DNA of 57,987 nt, from the IMG/VR virus record IMGVR_UViG_3300032265_000041, positions 1 through 57,987 of that record; one strand, written 5' to 3'. Origin of the DNA: a virus. This document shows positions 45,101 through 53,463 of this stretch, one piece after another. Made by a program: the position numbers and the translations under genes. The notes under the pieces are model-generated. The model had not been told where the DNA came from. It made no database searches and saw only the letters and a program-made list of their open reading frames with translations. Every line of letters starts with the position of its first letter. The stretch's first letter is position 1.

Positions 45101-45510
45101 GCTAAATTGACACCGTTACCGTCAATAACATTATCAGTTGTAGAAATACCTGTAACTTTTAAGAAACCATTAGCAGGTGAATTACGCTTAGGTACATAAC
45201 TGATTAATTGTGCTAACCGTAAGATACTGTCGCGGCGTTGTGCTGTTTCTAAAAAGTTTTCACGGGCATTTAAATCAATACGGAAACTTAGGTTCTGACC
45301 TAGATATGCAATAAGATCAATAAGAGCAACATATTCACTACTATCAATAAAATCATTAAAATCTTCTGGAAAGTTTTCCTGAAGATATTGAATCATTGTA
45401 CGGCGTAAGGTTTCAAAGTCGTAACTTTGAAAGTCGGCATTGCGGAAACTCTGATAGATCTTTTTCCAGTCTTCAGCCACTAGCAGTTTGTTATTTGTAG
45501 ATGGAATCAT
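42106..45510 (-). CDS. 6: baseplate wedge protein, gp6-like
   Basis: 1134 residues (T4 gp6 has 660). The N terminus (AEDWKKIYQSFRNADFQSYDFETLRRTMIQYL, then EDFNDFIDSSEYVALIDLIAYLGQNLSFRIDLNAREN) is the typical gp6 start. gp6 joins gp7, gp53 and gp25 in the T4 baseplate inner ring and dimerises between wedges. The extra 470 residues, compared with T4, lie in the middle and C-terminal half. A late-box-like AATAAATA is 20 bases upstream, without a Shine-Dalgarno. Next to gp25, as in T4. Confidence 0.9.
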   Translation of the reverse strand: MIPSTNNKLLVAEDWKKIYQSFRNADFQSYDFETLRRTMIQYLQENFPEDFNDFIDSSEYVALIDLIAYLGQNLSFRIDLNARENFLETAQRRDSILRLAQLISYVPKRNSPANGFLKVTGISTTDNVIDGNGVNLANTTIGWNDPTNSNWYQQFITILNSSMSGSAVFGKPADRKTIDGILTEQYRVNSSNTDIPVYSFLKNINGTSMNFEIVPATISGKTSIYEEAPRPHSTFSLIYKNDNQGSGSINTGFFAHFRQGSLNLSNFSIDSPVPNEIVGVNTADINDTDVWLWQLDNNNSYSTLWTKVSDVVGNNVIYNSLNNDVRNIYSVTSRDQDQIDLNFADGSFGNLPKGQFRLFYRQSNGLTYAIKPEQMNGIVINIPYYNKNGQGQTLTLTMGLQYTVSNSSGPESNASIQSKAPQSFYVQNRMVTAEDYNIAPLTLGSDILKVKSINRVSSGLSKYFDLSDVSGKYSKTNIFATDGIVYKKTLENNFEFEFSSRNEIFAAIKQQLEPVVASTELRSFYLDQYSQLNLQDLELTWTQVNKTSGQSRGYFKNSNIAITVGIFTSNNLQYVSPGSLIKFVPPIVDNVQYYFTETGKLTPTKNSTTVDYLWATVMQVIGDGSNFGAGTLNDGTGPIILNNIIPGDAIPVSIIPKFVNIFSYEFETELVNLCMGHRTFGLTFSKITRTWSIISDVNIDLVSPFDLAKQGTYDNAGNDSSWMIAFVWTGKNYSIRYRITDYIFESKKETAFFIDPNAVNYDFTNDTVVKDVITVLSINIDNASTSTVSIRKDYQWQIDNAVVEPDGYVEPKKVKVSFYDYNNTGQITDPDTFNNLVNPLTTSTNTGYLDKFVYFYKLSDGLRYVLTSTNIVSYPAEDDVKITSSTPSDGDLYYFYDPSINVVKSYVKLNNSWTYEPNYFAFPGRSDLKFHYVHNSGEDRRIDPSKSNIVDVYLLTSAYDTAYRNWLSTGSGTAPLAPTSQSLENSFSSSLETIKTISDEIVFQSVKYKVLFGSKADSNLQATFKAVKNSSRPVSDNELKTRILYAINDFFALSNWDFGQSFHFSELVTYVMNLLTPDITNFVIVSKSNNFGSLYEVACLTNEIFISGATVFDIEIIDAITASQLNTTSIVTGS

Positions 45511-45530
45511 AATTTTATTGTTCTATACCG

Positions 45531-45538
45531 TATTTATT
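45531..45538 (-). promoter_or_regulatory. T4-type late box AATAAATA before gp6
   Basis: One mismatch to TATAAATA on the minus strand. The predicted start is near 45525, giving a 15-base leader without a Shine-Dalgarno before the ATG at 45510. Confidence 0.5.
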
Positions 45539-45558
45539 GTAATAATAAACTTAGTATA

Positions 45559-45996
45559 TTATTGTATCCTTAGGCCAATTGACTGGTCAAATGTTAACTT
45601 CATGTTAGCAGTTTGATCAGTTCCTTTCATTTGCAGAGTTAATTCTAATTGATAACCGTTAGGATATTCTGTTAAATCTATCTGCGTCGGAGTTACTCTG
45701 GGATCAAATGTACAGATACTATTAATATCTGCTGTCAAAGCATCTCGTACTTGATCAGTTAACGGTTCCATTAATAGATCCCAAATAATACTTCCAAATT
45801 TTGGATTCATCAATCTTTCACCTTTTTTAGTATTAAAATGATTTAATATATCCTGTTTGATTAATTCAAAATCATATAGACGAGTATTGGCAGTAGTGTT
45901 ATCAACCGAACTGAACCCTTTATAAAAGTGACTAAGTTTTGTTACCGTTGGTACAGCAATACCGGCATTATTAAGTTCAATTGTTTTGTAGGCCAT
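45559..45996 (-). CDS. 25: baseplate wedge protein, gp25-like
   Basis: 145 residues (T4 gp25 has 132). The core GERLMNPKFGSIIWDLLMEPL is the gp25/lysozyme-like baseplate signature (RxxxPxFG and W/D-L-L-x-E). Gp25 is part of the inner wedge core with gp6 and gp53. A late box 4 bases upstream puts the transcription start at, or next to, the ATG, with only a TAGGA-like sequence upstream of the box. Confidence 0.9.
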   Translation of the reverse strand: MAYKTIELNNAGIAVPTVTKLSHFYKGFSSVDNTTANTRLYDFELIKQDILNHFNTKKGERLMNPKFGSIIWDLLMEPLTDQVRDALTADINSICTFDPRVTPTQIDLTEYPNGYQLELTLQMKGTDQTANMKLTFDQSIGLRIQ

Positions 45997-46000
45997 GATG

Positions 46001-46008
46001 TATTTATT
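46001..46008 (-). promoter_or_regulatory. T4-type late box AATAAATA before gp25
   Basis: One mismatch to TATAAATA on the minus strand, 4 bases before the ATG at 45996. The predicted start falls on the first or second base of the start codon. Confidence 0.55.
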
Positions 46009-48322
46009 TTCCTAAAGATGAGCCGGTTTTGACAGGAGTTCCATCCGATGTTGTTAGAATAGTACCGCTACCTGTACCAACTACACCTCCAGATAATTGC
46101 GCCAAGAAGCATTCATAAAATCCTTTCTTAGTAGAATAGATATCAGGTGTACAGAAGCCAACTGAGTGAATAGCTTTTTCGACATACCCTGGGTCAGACT
46201 GGGGTGCTTTGCATCTATCTAACATATACAAAACACTAACTTGAGCGGCAACTTGCGGAGTGGCTAACAATTCGGGATTATCAACCAAGGCAGTTGCAGA
46301 ATTGACTAGTTTCTTATCAAATAACATCTTGCTGTATCGAGTATAGTTTGCACGGCCAGTTAATTGAATGTATCCTCGACCAACAAACTTTGCGCCATCC
46401 CCTGTTTCTGTATTACCTAGTCCTTTACCCTTACTAGTTGTGGAACCGTATAAGAATTCAGGAAGACTATTGTTAGGATTACCTGCATATTTGGCCGCTA
46501 GATCAGCATCCCCTTTGAATACACTAGGGAATACCTGTAGCAATCTAGCCGCAGTGTAATTAAAGTTTTCTGTTGTTAGTTTCCAGCGACATTCTCCACC
46601 TGCAATACCCAACAATGATGCAACAGCATTAGGTGTTGTTAATCCCAATTCTGCTGCGGCAGCTTTGATTGCAGCAATACCTGCTTGACTTGCACTATTA
46701 TTAATGTCTTTGGCAAATTTAGGATCGCAAGTTCCCGGAACAATTTGAGGAGTATTTGCTGGATCTTGAATACCTGTTGCAGGACTATCTGCTACACCAC
46801 TACTTGCACGACTTTGTAAACTTGCATCAGTTGCGGCGGAACTAAATTGTCTAGGATTAACGTTCTCATGTTGATCCCAAGGTTCATGTGTTGGAACACG
46901 TTGCATGATACTACTGATAGGATCTGCTTTAAAGAAGTTACCATTGGCCCACCCTGCTTCAAACTTTCTATTAGGTAATGAGAACAATGACAACATCGGA
47001 GGAGTCTCTGCTGTATCAGCCGGATCTGCTGCGGCTGCTGCTGGACCATTCATATGTATTAATGCCGCCGATTCATAATAGTTACCAGTAGCACCTACGT
47101 TAAAATTAGCACCGGTGCTTTGTTTCATATCACCTTCAGATGATAGACTCATTGTACCTGCGGAGGTTATCTTAGCATCCTTGCCAGTTAATAAATTTAA
47201 ATCATTTATAATCGTAAGATTGTGTGTATCACCTATTGTAGTATCTAAACTATTACGTATAGCAATCTTAGCATTATCATCAACAACTAGGAAATAATGT
47301 CCTGTAACGTTTGTTTCCATATTTTGCAAAGCACGTATATTGATATTACGTCCTGCTTCCATGTTAATATCCCTATCAGCACGGAAGTTAAAGTCTGCTT
47401 CAGTGTGAATACTTACGCTATCTTGTGCATAGATATCTAACTTGCCGGCACTGGTCATTTCAATCCATGCTGTGCCTTTACTATTAGCAATATAAATTAA
47501 ATCTTGTGTATTGTGTAATAAGATTTGATGACCAGTTCTTGTTCTAATTCTAACTAATTCATTTTGTCCATTAACATCGCCGTCGTCCATAACAAAAGTA
47601 CTACCGCCTAATCGACTGACTGGTGCTTGTGTATTGCCTTCGTACCCAATCTTTCCTCGTTTAGCGCCAGGACTAGTATCTAAAGGACCGGGTGTACTAA
47701 TACCAAATACGCCACTAGGTACTTCTCGTCTAGCACTAGAAGATGTCACTCCACGAACATTATCAATTAATAACCCCTGAGCCAATAATCTGTCAGCAAA
47801 TGGATGAACAGGTTTTGCAGTTCTATCAATATTAGGTGTATCTACTTTTAGACTAGACGAATGTAATTCAGCCACCGGCAAATAATCAGTGCCGTACTTT
47901 TGACGTTGTTCCGCAGTAACCGCAGTTTGTTTAGTGGCGGCAATCCCGGGTATCATGTGATTCTGGAATTCGGATGGTACACAACCTATCCAATAACCTT
48001 GGTTAGGATCTCCGTCAATGAAAATGACCATAACTTTAGTACCTACATCGGGTGGTACCATCCACATACCGTAAGACTTTTGTACATCATTAAAGTCACT
48101 GCTATTAGTTCCTTCGTACCTAACTGATGTCGATCCAGCAAATGGACTTAGATATCTAACAATGTAAGTGTCTGCTTGGATACCTATGTTAGATTTAATA
48201 CCTTTGAACAGAGCAACTTCTACACTACCCATGTAGGTAGGGTCTAATAGGTTAGTAACCTCGGCAATAAATGGACCAGGACTTGGTAATTTAGCGCGTG
48301 ATCTTGAATCAATACCCGACAT
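46004..48322 (-). CDS. 5: baseplate hub / tail needle protein, gp5-like with GH19-type lysozyme domain
   Basis: 772 residues. The N-terminal third (about 1-130) is the gp5 OB-fold (PGPFIAEVTNLLDPTYMGSVEV, then VPPDVGTKVMVIFIDGDPNQGYWIG). A middle section (about 255-410) of short beta repeats (IEMTSAGKLDIYAQDSV, INMEAGRNINI) is the beta-helix needle, as in VgrG. The C-terminal 230 residues form a lytic domain with GGECRW and VGRGYIQLTGRANY, the GH19-like lysozyme/chitinase type. In T4 gp5 a GH24-type lysozyme lies between OB-fold and needle, so both the lysozyme family and its position differ here. The gene overlaps the upstream one by 14 bases, and an AAGGGA precedes the ATG. Confidence 0.87.
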   Translation of the reverse strand: MSGIDSRSRAKLPSPGPFIAEVTNLLDPTYMGSVEVALFKGIKSNIGIQADTYIVRYLSPFAGSTSVRYEGTNSSDFNDVQKSYGMWMVPPDVGTKVMVIFIDGDPNQGYWIGCVPSEFQNHMIPGIAATKQTAVTAEQRQKYGTDYLPVAELHSSSLKVDTPNIDRTAKPVHPFADRLLAQGLLIDNVRGVTSSSARREVPSGVFGISTPGPLDTSPGAKRGKIGYEGNTQAPVSRLGGSTFVMDDGDVNGQNELVRIRTRTGHQILLHNTQDLIYIANSKGTAWIEMTSAGKLDIYAQDSVSIHTEADFNFRADRDINMEAGRNINIRALQNMETNVTGHYFLVVDDNAKIAIRNSLDTTIGDTHNLTIINDLNLLTGKDAKITSAGTMSLSSEGDMKQSTGANFNVGATGNYYESAALIHMNGPAAAAADPADTAETPPMLSLFSLPNRKFEAGWANGNFFKADPISSIMQRVPTHEPWDQHENVNPRQFSSAATDASLQSRASSGVADSPATGIQDPANTPQIVPGTCDPKFAKDINNSASQAGIAAIKAAAAELGLTTPNAVASLLGIAGGECRWKLTTENFNYTAARLLQVFPSVFKGDADLAAKYAGNPNNSLPEFLYGSTTSKGKGLGNTETGDGAKFVGRGYIQLTGRANYTRYSKMLFDKKLVNSATALVDNPELLATPQVAAQVSVLYMLDRCKAPQSDPGYVEKAIHSVGFCTPDIYSTKKGFYECFLAQLSGGVVGTGSGTILTTSDGTPVKTGSSLGK

Positions 48323-51300
48323 GTAATCCCTTATTCATTATCTTATCTAATGGGCTAGTGCCCTGTGTTAAACTTCCAAACTTTGATGTTACTGCACTGG
48401 CCAAACTTCCGCCAAGATTTGATACATCGCCTAAATTAGATTTAACTGATCCTAGCAGTCCTTCTACTGAACCAAGTGATCCAGTAATACCAGATAGTTG
48501 AGATCCTGCAGACATAAGTTTTCCACTTAACGCAGATAGATCAGTAGAGTTTAATTGACTAGTTAAGTTTGACAAAGGATTAGAAGGTAAAGAACTTGCA
48601 CTCAATATGTCCGATGCTACTGAGGCAGGTAAAATATTTCCTGGAATTTTAGATATATCAGCAACACCAAATGCTGCGGCTAAGGACTTAGGACCCTTAT
48701 TTTTAACAAGGTCAGCAAGGAATTGTTGATCAATTGGTGCAGCCGGAGCAACAGTAATTGGTTGAGACGCTGGCAAGTTTGCTAGTTTATCTGCTGATAC
48801 ATAATCTAACACTATACCTTGAGATGCAATTGCCGATAAATCAGTGTTGCTAGGGATAGACTTAGACAATGTAGCCATCTGATCAAGCACTTTACTTTTT
48901 AAATCTCCACTAAGCCCGGATAGTTGAGCAGGATTAATTCCAAACTTGCCCGCTAATGCTGCTGGATCATTCGGTAACCCAGCAGTTAAAGATTTTAATT
49001 TATCTCCTATGCCGCCTGCAAGTGTGGATGCGCCTGTTCCTAATCCTGCAACTGCTGACAATGCATTAGTTCCAACACTAGCTGCTAGACCAGAAAGAGA
49101 AGTAATATTAGTAGGTAATTTAGCTGTCTGAGAAATTAAATCTGTAGCAACTGTAGTAAGACCAGTTGCAGCTGAGGCAGTATCAAGTTTAATAGTTGCC
49201 CCCTCACCTATGCCTGAGCCCGTAACACCGAGTAACGATTGGGCCGCATTAGCTTTAGAAACAATATTAGAAGCTAAATCAGTTGTTGCATTAGATATAG
49301 GAAATGCATTCTGAAGAGTATTACCTATTTGTCCCAAACTAGCTGCTGATCCCAATGCCGATTGTGCGGATGTAAGTAAACCAGATGTTTGTAATCTAAT
49401 ACCCGAGGCCAATTGATCAACCCCGCCCGGAATACTTCCAAATACCGATGACGCTGCGGTAAGCTGGCCTATACCGGCAGAAACTGCACCGCTAACTTGA
49501 GTCAATAACCCGTTAACTGTCCCACCTAGTCCGCCTGCTTGTCCAATAAAGTTACTCAATGCTCCGGGAAGGCCGGGGCTAGGCAAGCCTCTACCCAATT
49601 GGGTTAATAGATTTGCGCCAGATGCCCGATCCCCTGCATTAATAGATTCAGTTGTATCGGTCACTACTGCGGTCAATGGATTTGGAGTTTGCTCTTGTCT
49701 CTTAGAAGGATCAGTAGGTGATTCATTACTACCTAGTTCGAGTTGGCCAGGAACTCTTAAAATTTCTAATGTCTGTTTGAATTGGCCTTCTTTAAAAGAG
49801 CTGTTTACTTTAGTAACTCTATAAACTCCACTAAACGGAACCTTCTTTGTATCAAAATATACTTGGCCGCCGTTTTCAAATGTATCAATGTCTATAGGAT
49901 TTCTAAAATTAACTGTAATTAACACTTCACTAAAATTATGTGCAGCTTCACCATCTGCCGTTTTGCCACGTGCTCCAGGTTTGGGATTATAATTACCTAT
50001 ACCGCCTGTGACTAGAAAGAAAGGATCGCCCAGTATATCCAATTCTCCAGTAATCATAGATGCTTTAGAGTTAATAATAGCATCGTGCATATTTCTAGCT
50101 AATATGCTGTAAGGATCATCGGATGGTTGTCCGGCATTAGGGCCAGTTCTGTGTACCTCAGTAGCTCTAGGGTCTGCACGAGTAGTAGATTGTGCATTTT
50201 GATCAGAAGGTTGACTTTGGTTAGAGTCTCCTTTTACTTTTACATTAGGGCTATTATCTTTGGCTAGACCTGATCCCGGACTATCTGTATTACCCATTGC
50301 ATTGGGCATAGCTTCAAAGAACAATGTATTGAAATTTAATTTAAAATTCATTACATCGATGTTCTTACCAGTATAAACGTAATTGTATTCACGCAGACTT
50401 AATAAATTTAAGGTCGATGCATCGATCTTTGAGGTTCCGTAATTAGGAATTTTAGTATAATGAACCTTATACGGGGATACTACATAGGTAAATTTCTGAA
50501 AAGGTTTACGAGTTATTTCATCGATTGCACTCTGATTCTCAACTTCTATCTTAATCAGAAAATACTTAACCATTCCGTATTCGTCAGGATTTCCCGTTTG
50601 TCCTATAGTTGATAATATATCCCTAACATATTTGCTATCCCTAATTAATGACGCAATACATTCATGAATATTTGCTCCATCTGAGAATTGTACTTGAGGT
50701 GTCTTTGGGGCATATTTTATAGCCTCCGGATCTTTAGACTGTTCTTGAGCACTAGGCTGAGGAGTTTTGTCGGCCTGCATGGCATTGGGTTTAGTGTCGT
50801 TGGCCGGATCATTAAATTTATATAAGGTGTTGTCTTTAAGTAATTCCGAAACCGGGCTTATTGCAATCTCACTATTTTTATTTTCAATGAATCCTAAATT
50901 ATCATCCCAATCCATAAACTTAATAGCATATAGATCGTGTTTGTCTTTATTGGACGTATTTTTACCTGCCTTGTCTGCTTCTACTACCTGTTCCTTAACA
51001 TTCTCGATTAGATCTTCCAATATTTCTCGTACAGTTGTGCCAGCCATATTAGTAGGTTTTTTCAATTTGTTAGGATTTCCAAAACCCTTTTCATTAAAAG
51101 GAACGCCTGCACATCTGTATTTTGTACCTTTTTCAGTAACATCAACTTCTAATCCTGTGAATCCAAATACAAAATACCTAGTAGCATCTGGAACTATTTC
51201 AGGATCTGGAAAACTAGTACTATCAGGATATCCTACAAAATCCATTTTTAAAAGGAAACTAGCTGTAGCATAAGATGGATATCCTGCTGCTACGGCTGCA

Positions 51301-51944
51301 ACTTGAATAGATTCTATAAATCCGTTGATACTGTAGGGTTCTATAATTTCAAATTTAATACCCGTAGGAAGACTTGTATTACTCTCTTCCGAAAATCCCA
51401 TTATACTTTCGATCTCAACATGATCAATAAACATATCAAATCGTCCGGGACTATTTTTATTAAATCCACCTATCAATTGTTTAACAGATTCAGCACTTTG
51501 TATAATATCTGTTTTACTAGAAACGTAATCTCCTAACTCAGATGCTACTACAGTAACTTCTGTTTTAGTTAATGCTGTTGCATTTTTACTATTAATTGAA
51601 TCAGTTCCTTTACCACCAGACTTTGCAATAATGTAATCCAATGCACTATCTCTATATTTTGTAGGATCATTTACATCATCTTTCTTTAATGCGGCTAATG
51701 TAAAATTATAAGTGAATGATCTATAACGATTTAAAACATTTTGAGATTTAGATTGAACAACTTTGGACGGTTTATCGCTTTTAGGAGTTGCAGGAACAGT
51801 CTTACTAACAATTGATGCAGATTGTCTTTTTAATCTAGCAGTTTCTGCGTCACTTTGATCAGGCGCAGGAGGTGGGGCAGGAGTATCATCATATGTCCCG
51901 CTAATGACATTTCCTAATTGATCATATTCTCTAGTATCTGCCAT
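48309..51944 (-). CDS. large baseplate hub protein
   Basis: 1211 residues. The N-terminal 90 residues are disordered (Pro, Ser, Lys). A structured middle (about 90-730) contains GRFDMFIDHVEIESIMGFSEE, then GVPFNEKGFG and a late GVYRVTKVNSSF segment, similar to hub proteins of aquatic T4-like phages. The rest (about 740-1200) is a Ser/Gly/Ala/Leu-rich repetitive tail (LSGLAASV, GLGTGASTLAGG) without known fold. It occupies the place of gp27-type hub genes between gp53 and gp5; a direct gp27 call is not safe. Overlaps the gp5-like gene by 14 bases. TAGGA precedes the ATG. Confidence 0.65.
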   Translation of the reverse strand: MADTREYDQLGNVISGTYDDTPAPPPAPDQSDAETARLKRQSASIVSKTVPATPKSDKPSKVVQSKSQNVLNRYRSFTYNFTLAALKKDDVNDPTKYRDSALDYIIAKSGGKGTDSINSKNATALTKTEVTVVASELGDYVSSKTDIIQSAESVKQLIGGFNKNSPGRFDMFIDHVEIESIMGFSEESNTSLPTGIKFEIIEPYSINGFIESIQVAAVAAGYPSYATASFLLKMDFVGYPDSTSFPDPEIVPDATRYFVFGFTGLEVDVTEKGTKYRCAGVPFNEKGFGNPNKLKKPTNMAGTTVREILEDLIENVKEQVVEADKAGKNTSNKDKHDLYAIKFMDWDDNLGFIENKNSEIAISPVSELLKDNTLYKFNDPANDTKPNAMQADKTPQPSAQEQSKDPEAIKYAPKTPQVQFSDGANIHECIASLIRDSKYVRDILSTIGQTGNPDEYGMVKYFLIKIEVENQSAIDEITRKPFQKFTYVVSPYKVHYTKIPNYGTSKIDASTLNLLSLREYNYVYTGKNIDVMNFKLNFNTLFFEAMPNAMGNTDSPGSGLAKDNSPNVKVKGDSNQSQPSDQNAQSTTRADPRATEVHRTGPNAGQPSDDPYSILARNMHDAIINSKASMITGELDILGDPFFLVTGGIGNYNPKPGARGKTADGEAAHNFSEVLITVNFRNPIDIDTFENGGQVYFDTKKVPFSGVYRVTKVNSSFKEGQFKQTLEILRVPGQLELGSNESPTDPSKRQEQTPNPLTAVVTDTTESINAGDRASGANLLTQLGRGLPSPGLPGALSNFIGQAGGLGGTVNGLLTQVSGAVSAGIGQLTAASSVFGSIPGGVDQLASGIRLQTSGLLTSAQSALGSAASLGQIGNTLQNAFPISNATTDLASNIVSKANAAQSLLGVTGSGIGEGATIKLDTASAATGLTTVATDLISQTAKLPTNITSLSGLAASVGTNALSAVAGLGTGASTLAGGIGDKLKSLTAGLPNDPAALAGKFGINPAQLSGLSGDLKSKVLDQMATLSKSIPSNTDLSAIASQGIVLDYVSADKLANLPASQPITVAPAAPIDQQFLADLVKNKGPKSLAAAFGVADISKIPGNILPASVASDILSASSLPSNPLSNLTSQLNSTDLSALSGKLMSAGSQLSGITGSLGSVEGLLGSVKSNLGDVSNLGGSLASAVTSKFGSLTQGTSPLDKIMNKGLHVGY

Positions 51945-51945
51945 T

Positions 51946-52245
51946 TTAAATTCCTAAGGCCGCCTTAATAGAACTAAGTTTAGGTAGATAAATTTTAACT
52001 CCTGCTACCATATCGTAGGTAGGATCTTTAATTTTACTTTTGTTTCTAATAGCAAATACCCACCATAGATTAACGTCACCATATAAATCATATGCTAATA
52101 AGTCTGGTCTATTATCATAGGTACTGGTAACTTCAAATAAGATATCATCTGCTTCTGCAGGAATATCTCTAAAATTCATTACATCAAGATAACCGTTTGA
52201 ACTATTTGTAGAATAGTAAGGGCTAGTTTTACTGTATGTTGCCAT
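51946..52245 (-). CDS. 53: baseplate wedge protein, gp53-like
   Basis: 99 residues (T4 gp53 has 196, so this is a compact form). The segment YDNRPDLLAYDLYGDVNLWWVFAIRN is the diagnostic gp53 motif, and a later GVKIYLP strand completes the LysM-like region. gp53 clamps the inner wedge ring around the hub. It starts exactly at the last base of the upstream gene, with AGGA as ribosome site. Confidence 0.85.
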   Translation of the reverse strand: MATYSKTSPYYSTNSSNGYLDVMNFRDIPAEADDILFEVTSTYDNRPDLLAYDLYGDVNLWWVFAIRNKSKIKDPTYDMVAGVKIYLPKLSSIKAALGI

Positions 52246-53351
52246 TATAAGATTCCTGATTTTCTAACACTAGCATCTGATAACCAACCAGATACTGTAA
52301 ATTTCTGCATCTCTGCTCTGCTGTACATTGGTACACAGGTAATTGCAATAGTTGATACAATTGGTACGCTAGCTAAACCATAAGGACTAGCAGTCTTTTG
52401 TCCCAGAGTAAAGTAATCTACACCATCCGGAAGTTCTATACGGAAACTGCCAATTGCTACTGGTACATTGGCTAACATATAATCACCATATGCATCTAAT
52501 CGGCAAACTGGAGGAGGTGCCCCACTCATAACTTCACCACCTGATTTCATTTTGGTCAATGCTCTTAATAAATGAACTGTGGCTAGATATACGGCTGCAT
52601 CTTTTTCATTCTGTACTGTAAATTTTCCTGTGATGCTAATACTACTAATAGAACTACGTTGATAAAAATTAATTGCAAAGTTACTATGCATAGGATTAGA
52701 ACTTGCATAGTCGGCTTTTTGTTCATAACTAATTGAAGGGGTGTAGGGAAATATAATTGCACCAAGCGTAGATAATTCTTTAGCAGATCCACTAGTCACT
52801 GATGTTAGATAACTATGAGGAACACGAATCTTAACTCGTAGATCTTTAGATTTAATTTCGCCGCCAATACCTTTAACAGTTGGCTCTGCTGCGGCCACAG
52901 CCGCAGGTTCTGCTCCTGCAGGAACACCGGGGACAGATCTAGTACCGGGAGCATCTACAATTGATTCCCCATTGCTTAATGAATCTTTTGCAGGGACTGA
53001 TGTATCACCTACAACTTCAGCATTGGCTTGTTTATCTGCAGATGCTGCATCGGTTGCAGAAGGATTAGTTGCTTCGGGACTCTTAACTGTAGTAGTAGGA
53101 TCTTCTGCGGCTTTGGCGGCATCAAGTTCTTTTTTCAATGCTGTGAGTTTTTGATTTTCTGCATTAAATGCTAACCTAGCAGCTTCTGCTTCACCTGTTC
53201 TTCCTAATGCCAATCTTTCTGCTTCGGTACCGTTTTGATAGGCGGCAGATTGTGCAACAGCCGTTTGTGCGGCAGTTAGTTCTTGCCGCTTCGCCAATAC
53301 CACTTGATATTGGGCTTCCCATTGTGCGTCTAGTTCTGCCGTCGTAGCCAT
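52245..53351 (-). CDS. baseplate / tail tube junction protein, gp48- or gp54-like
   Basis: 368 residues. The N-terminal 85 residues are an Ala/Glu/Lys coiled coil, followed by an Ala/Pro/Asp linker (about 85-165). The C-terminal 200 residues have LGAIIFPYTPSISYEQKADY, NFAINFYQRSSIS, CRLDAYGDYMLANVPVAI and FRIELPDGVDYF, the pattern of tube-cap proteins (gp48/gp54) in aquatic T4-like phages. Which of the two it is cannot be told by eye. It is the first gene of the leftward tail block; AAAGGA lies 6 bases before the ATG. Confidence 0.65.
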   Translation of the reverse strand: MATTAELDAQWEAQYQVVLAKRQELTAAQTAVAQSAAYQNGTEAERLALGRTGEAEAARLAFNAENQKLTALKKELDAAKAAEDPTTTVKSPEATNPSATDAASADKQANAEVVGDTSVPAKDSLSNGESIVDAPGTRSVPGVPAGAEPAAVAAAEPTVKGIGGEIKSKDLRVKIRVPHSYLTSVTSGSAKELSTLGAIIFPYTPSISYEQKADYASSNPMHSNFAINFYQRSSISSISITGKFTVQNEKDAAVYLATVHLLRALTKMKSGGEVMSGAPPPVCRLDAYGDYMLANVPVAIGSFRIELPDGVDYFTLGQKTASPYGLASVPIVSTIAITCVPMYSRAEMQKFTVSGWLSDASVRKSGIL

Positions 53352-53369
53352 TATCGTTCCTTTGTATGC

Positions 53370-53377
53370 TATTTAAC
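53370..53377 (-). promoter_or_regulatory. possible weak late box before the tail block
   Basis: GTTAAATA on the minus strand, 6 of 8 matches to TATAAATA, with a short leader carrying AAAGGA before the ATG at 53351. Suggestive only. Confidence 0.3.
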
Positions 53378-53411
53378 CAATAAATAAAATGCTAACTTAA
53401 TATCTAAATGG

Positions 53412-53439
53412 TTGACACCATCCATTTATATGTTATACT
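53412..53439 (+). promoter_or_regulatory. sigma70-type promoter for gp55
   Basis: TTGACA (53412-53417), 16-base spacer, TATACT (53434-53439). TAAGGA lies 25 bases later, upstream of the ATG at 53464. An AATAAATA (53379-53386) also occurs further upstream on this strand. Confidence 0.8.
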
Positions 53440-53463
53440 AACATAAGGAATAACAATAATAAG

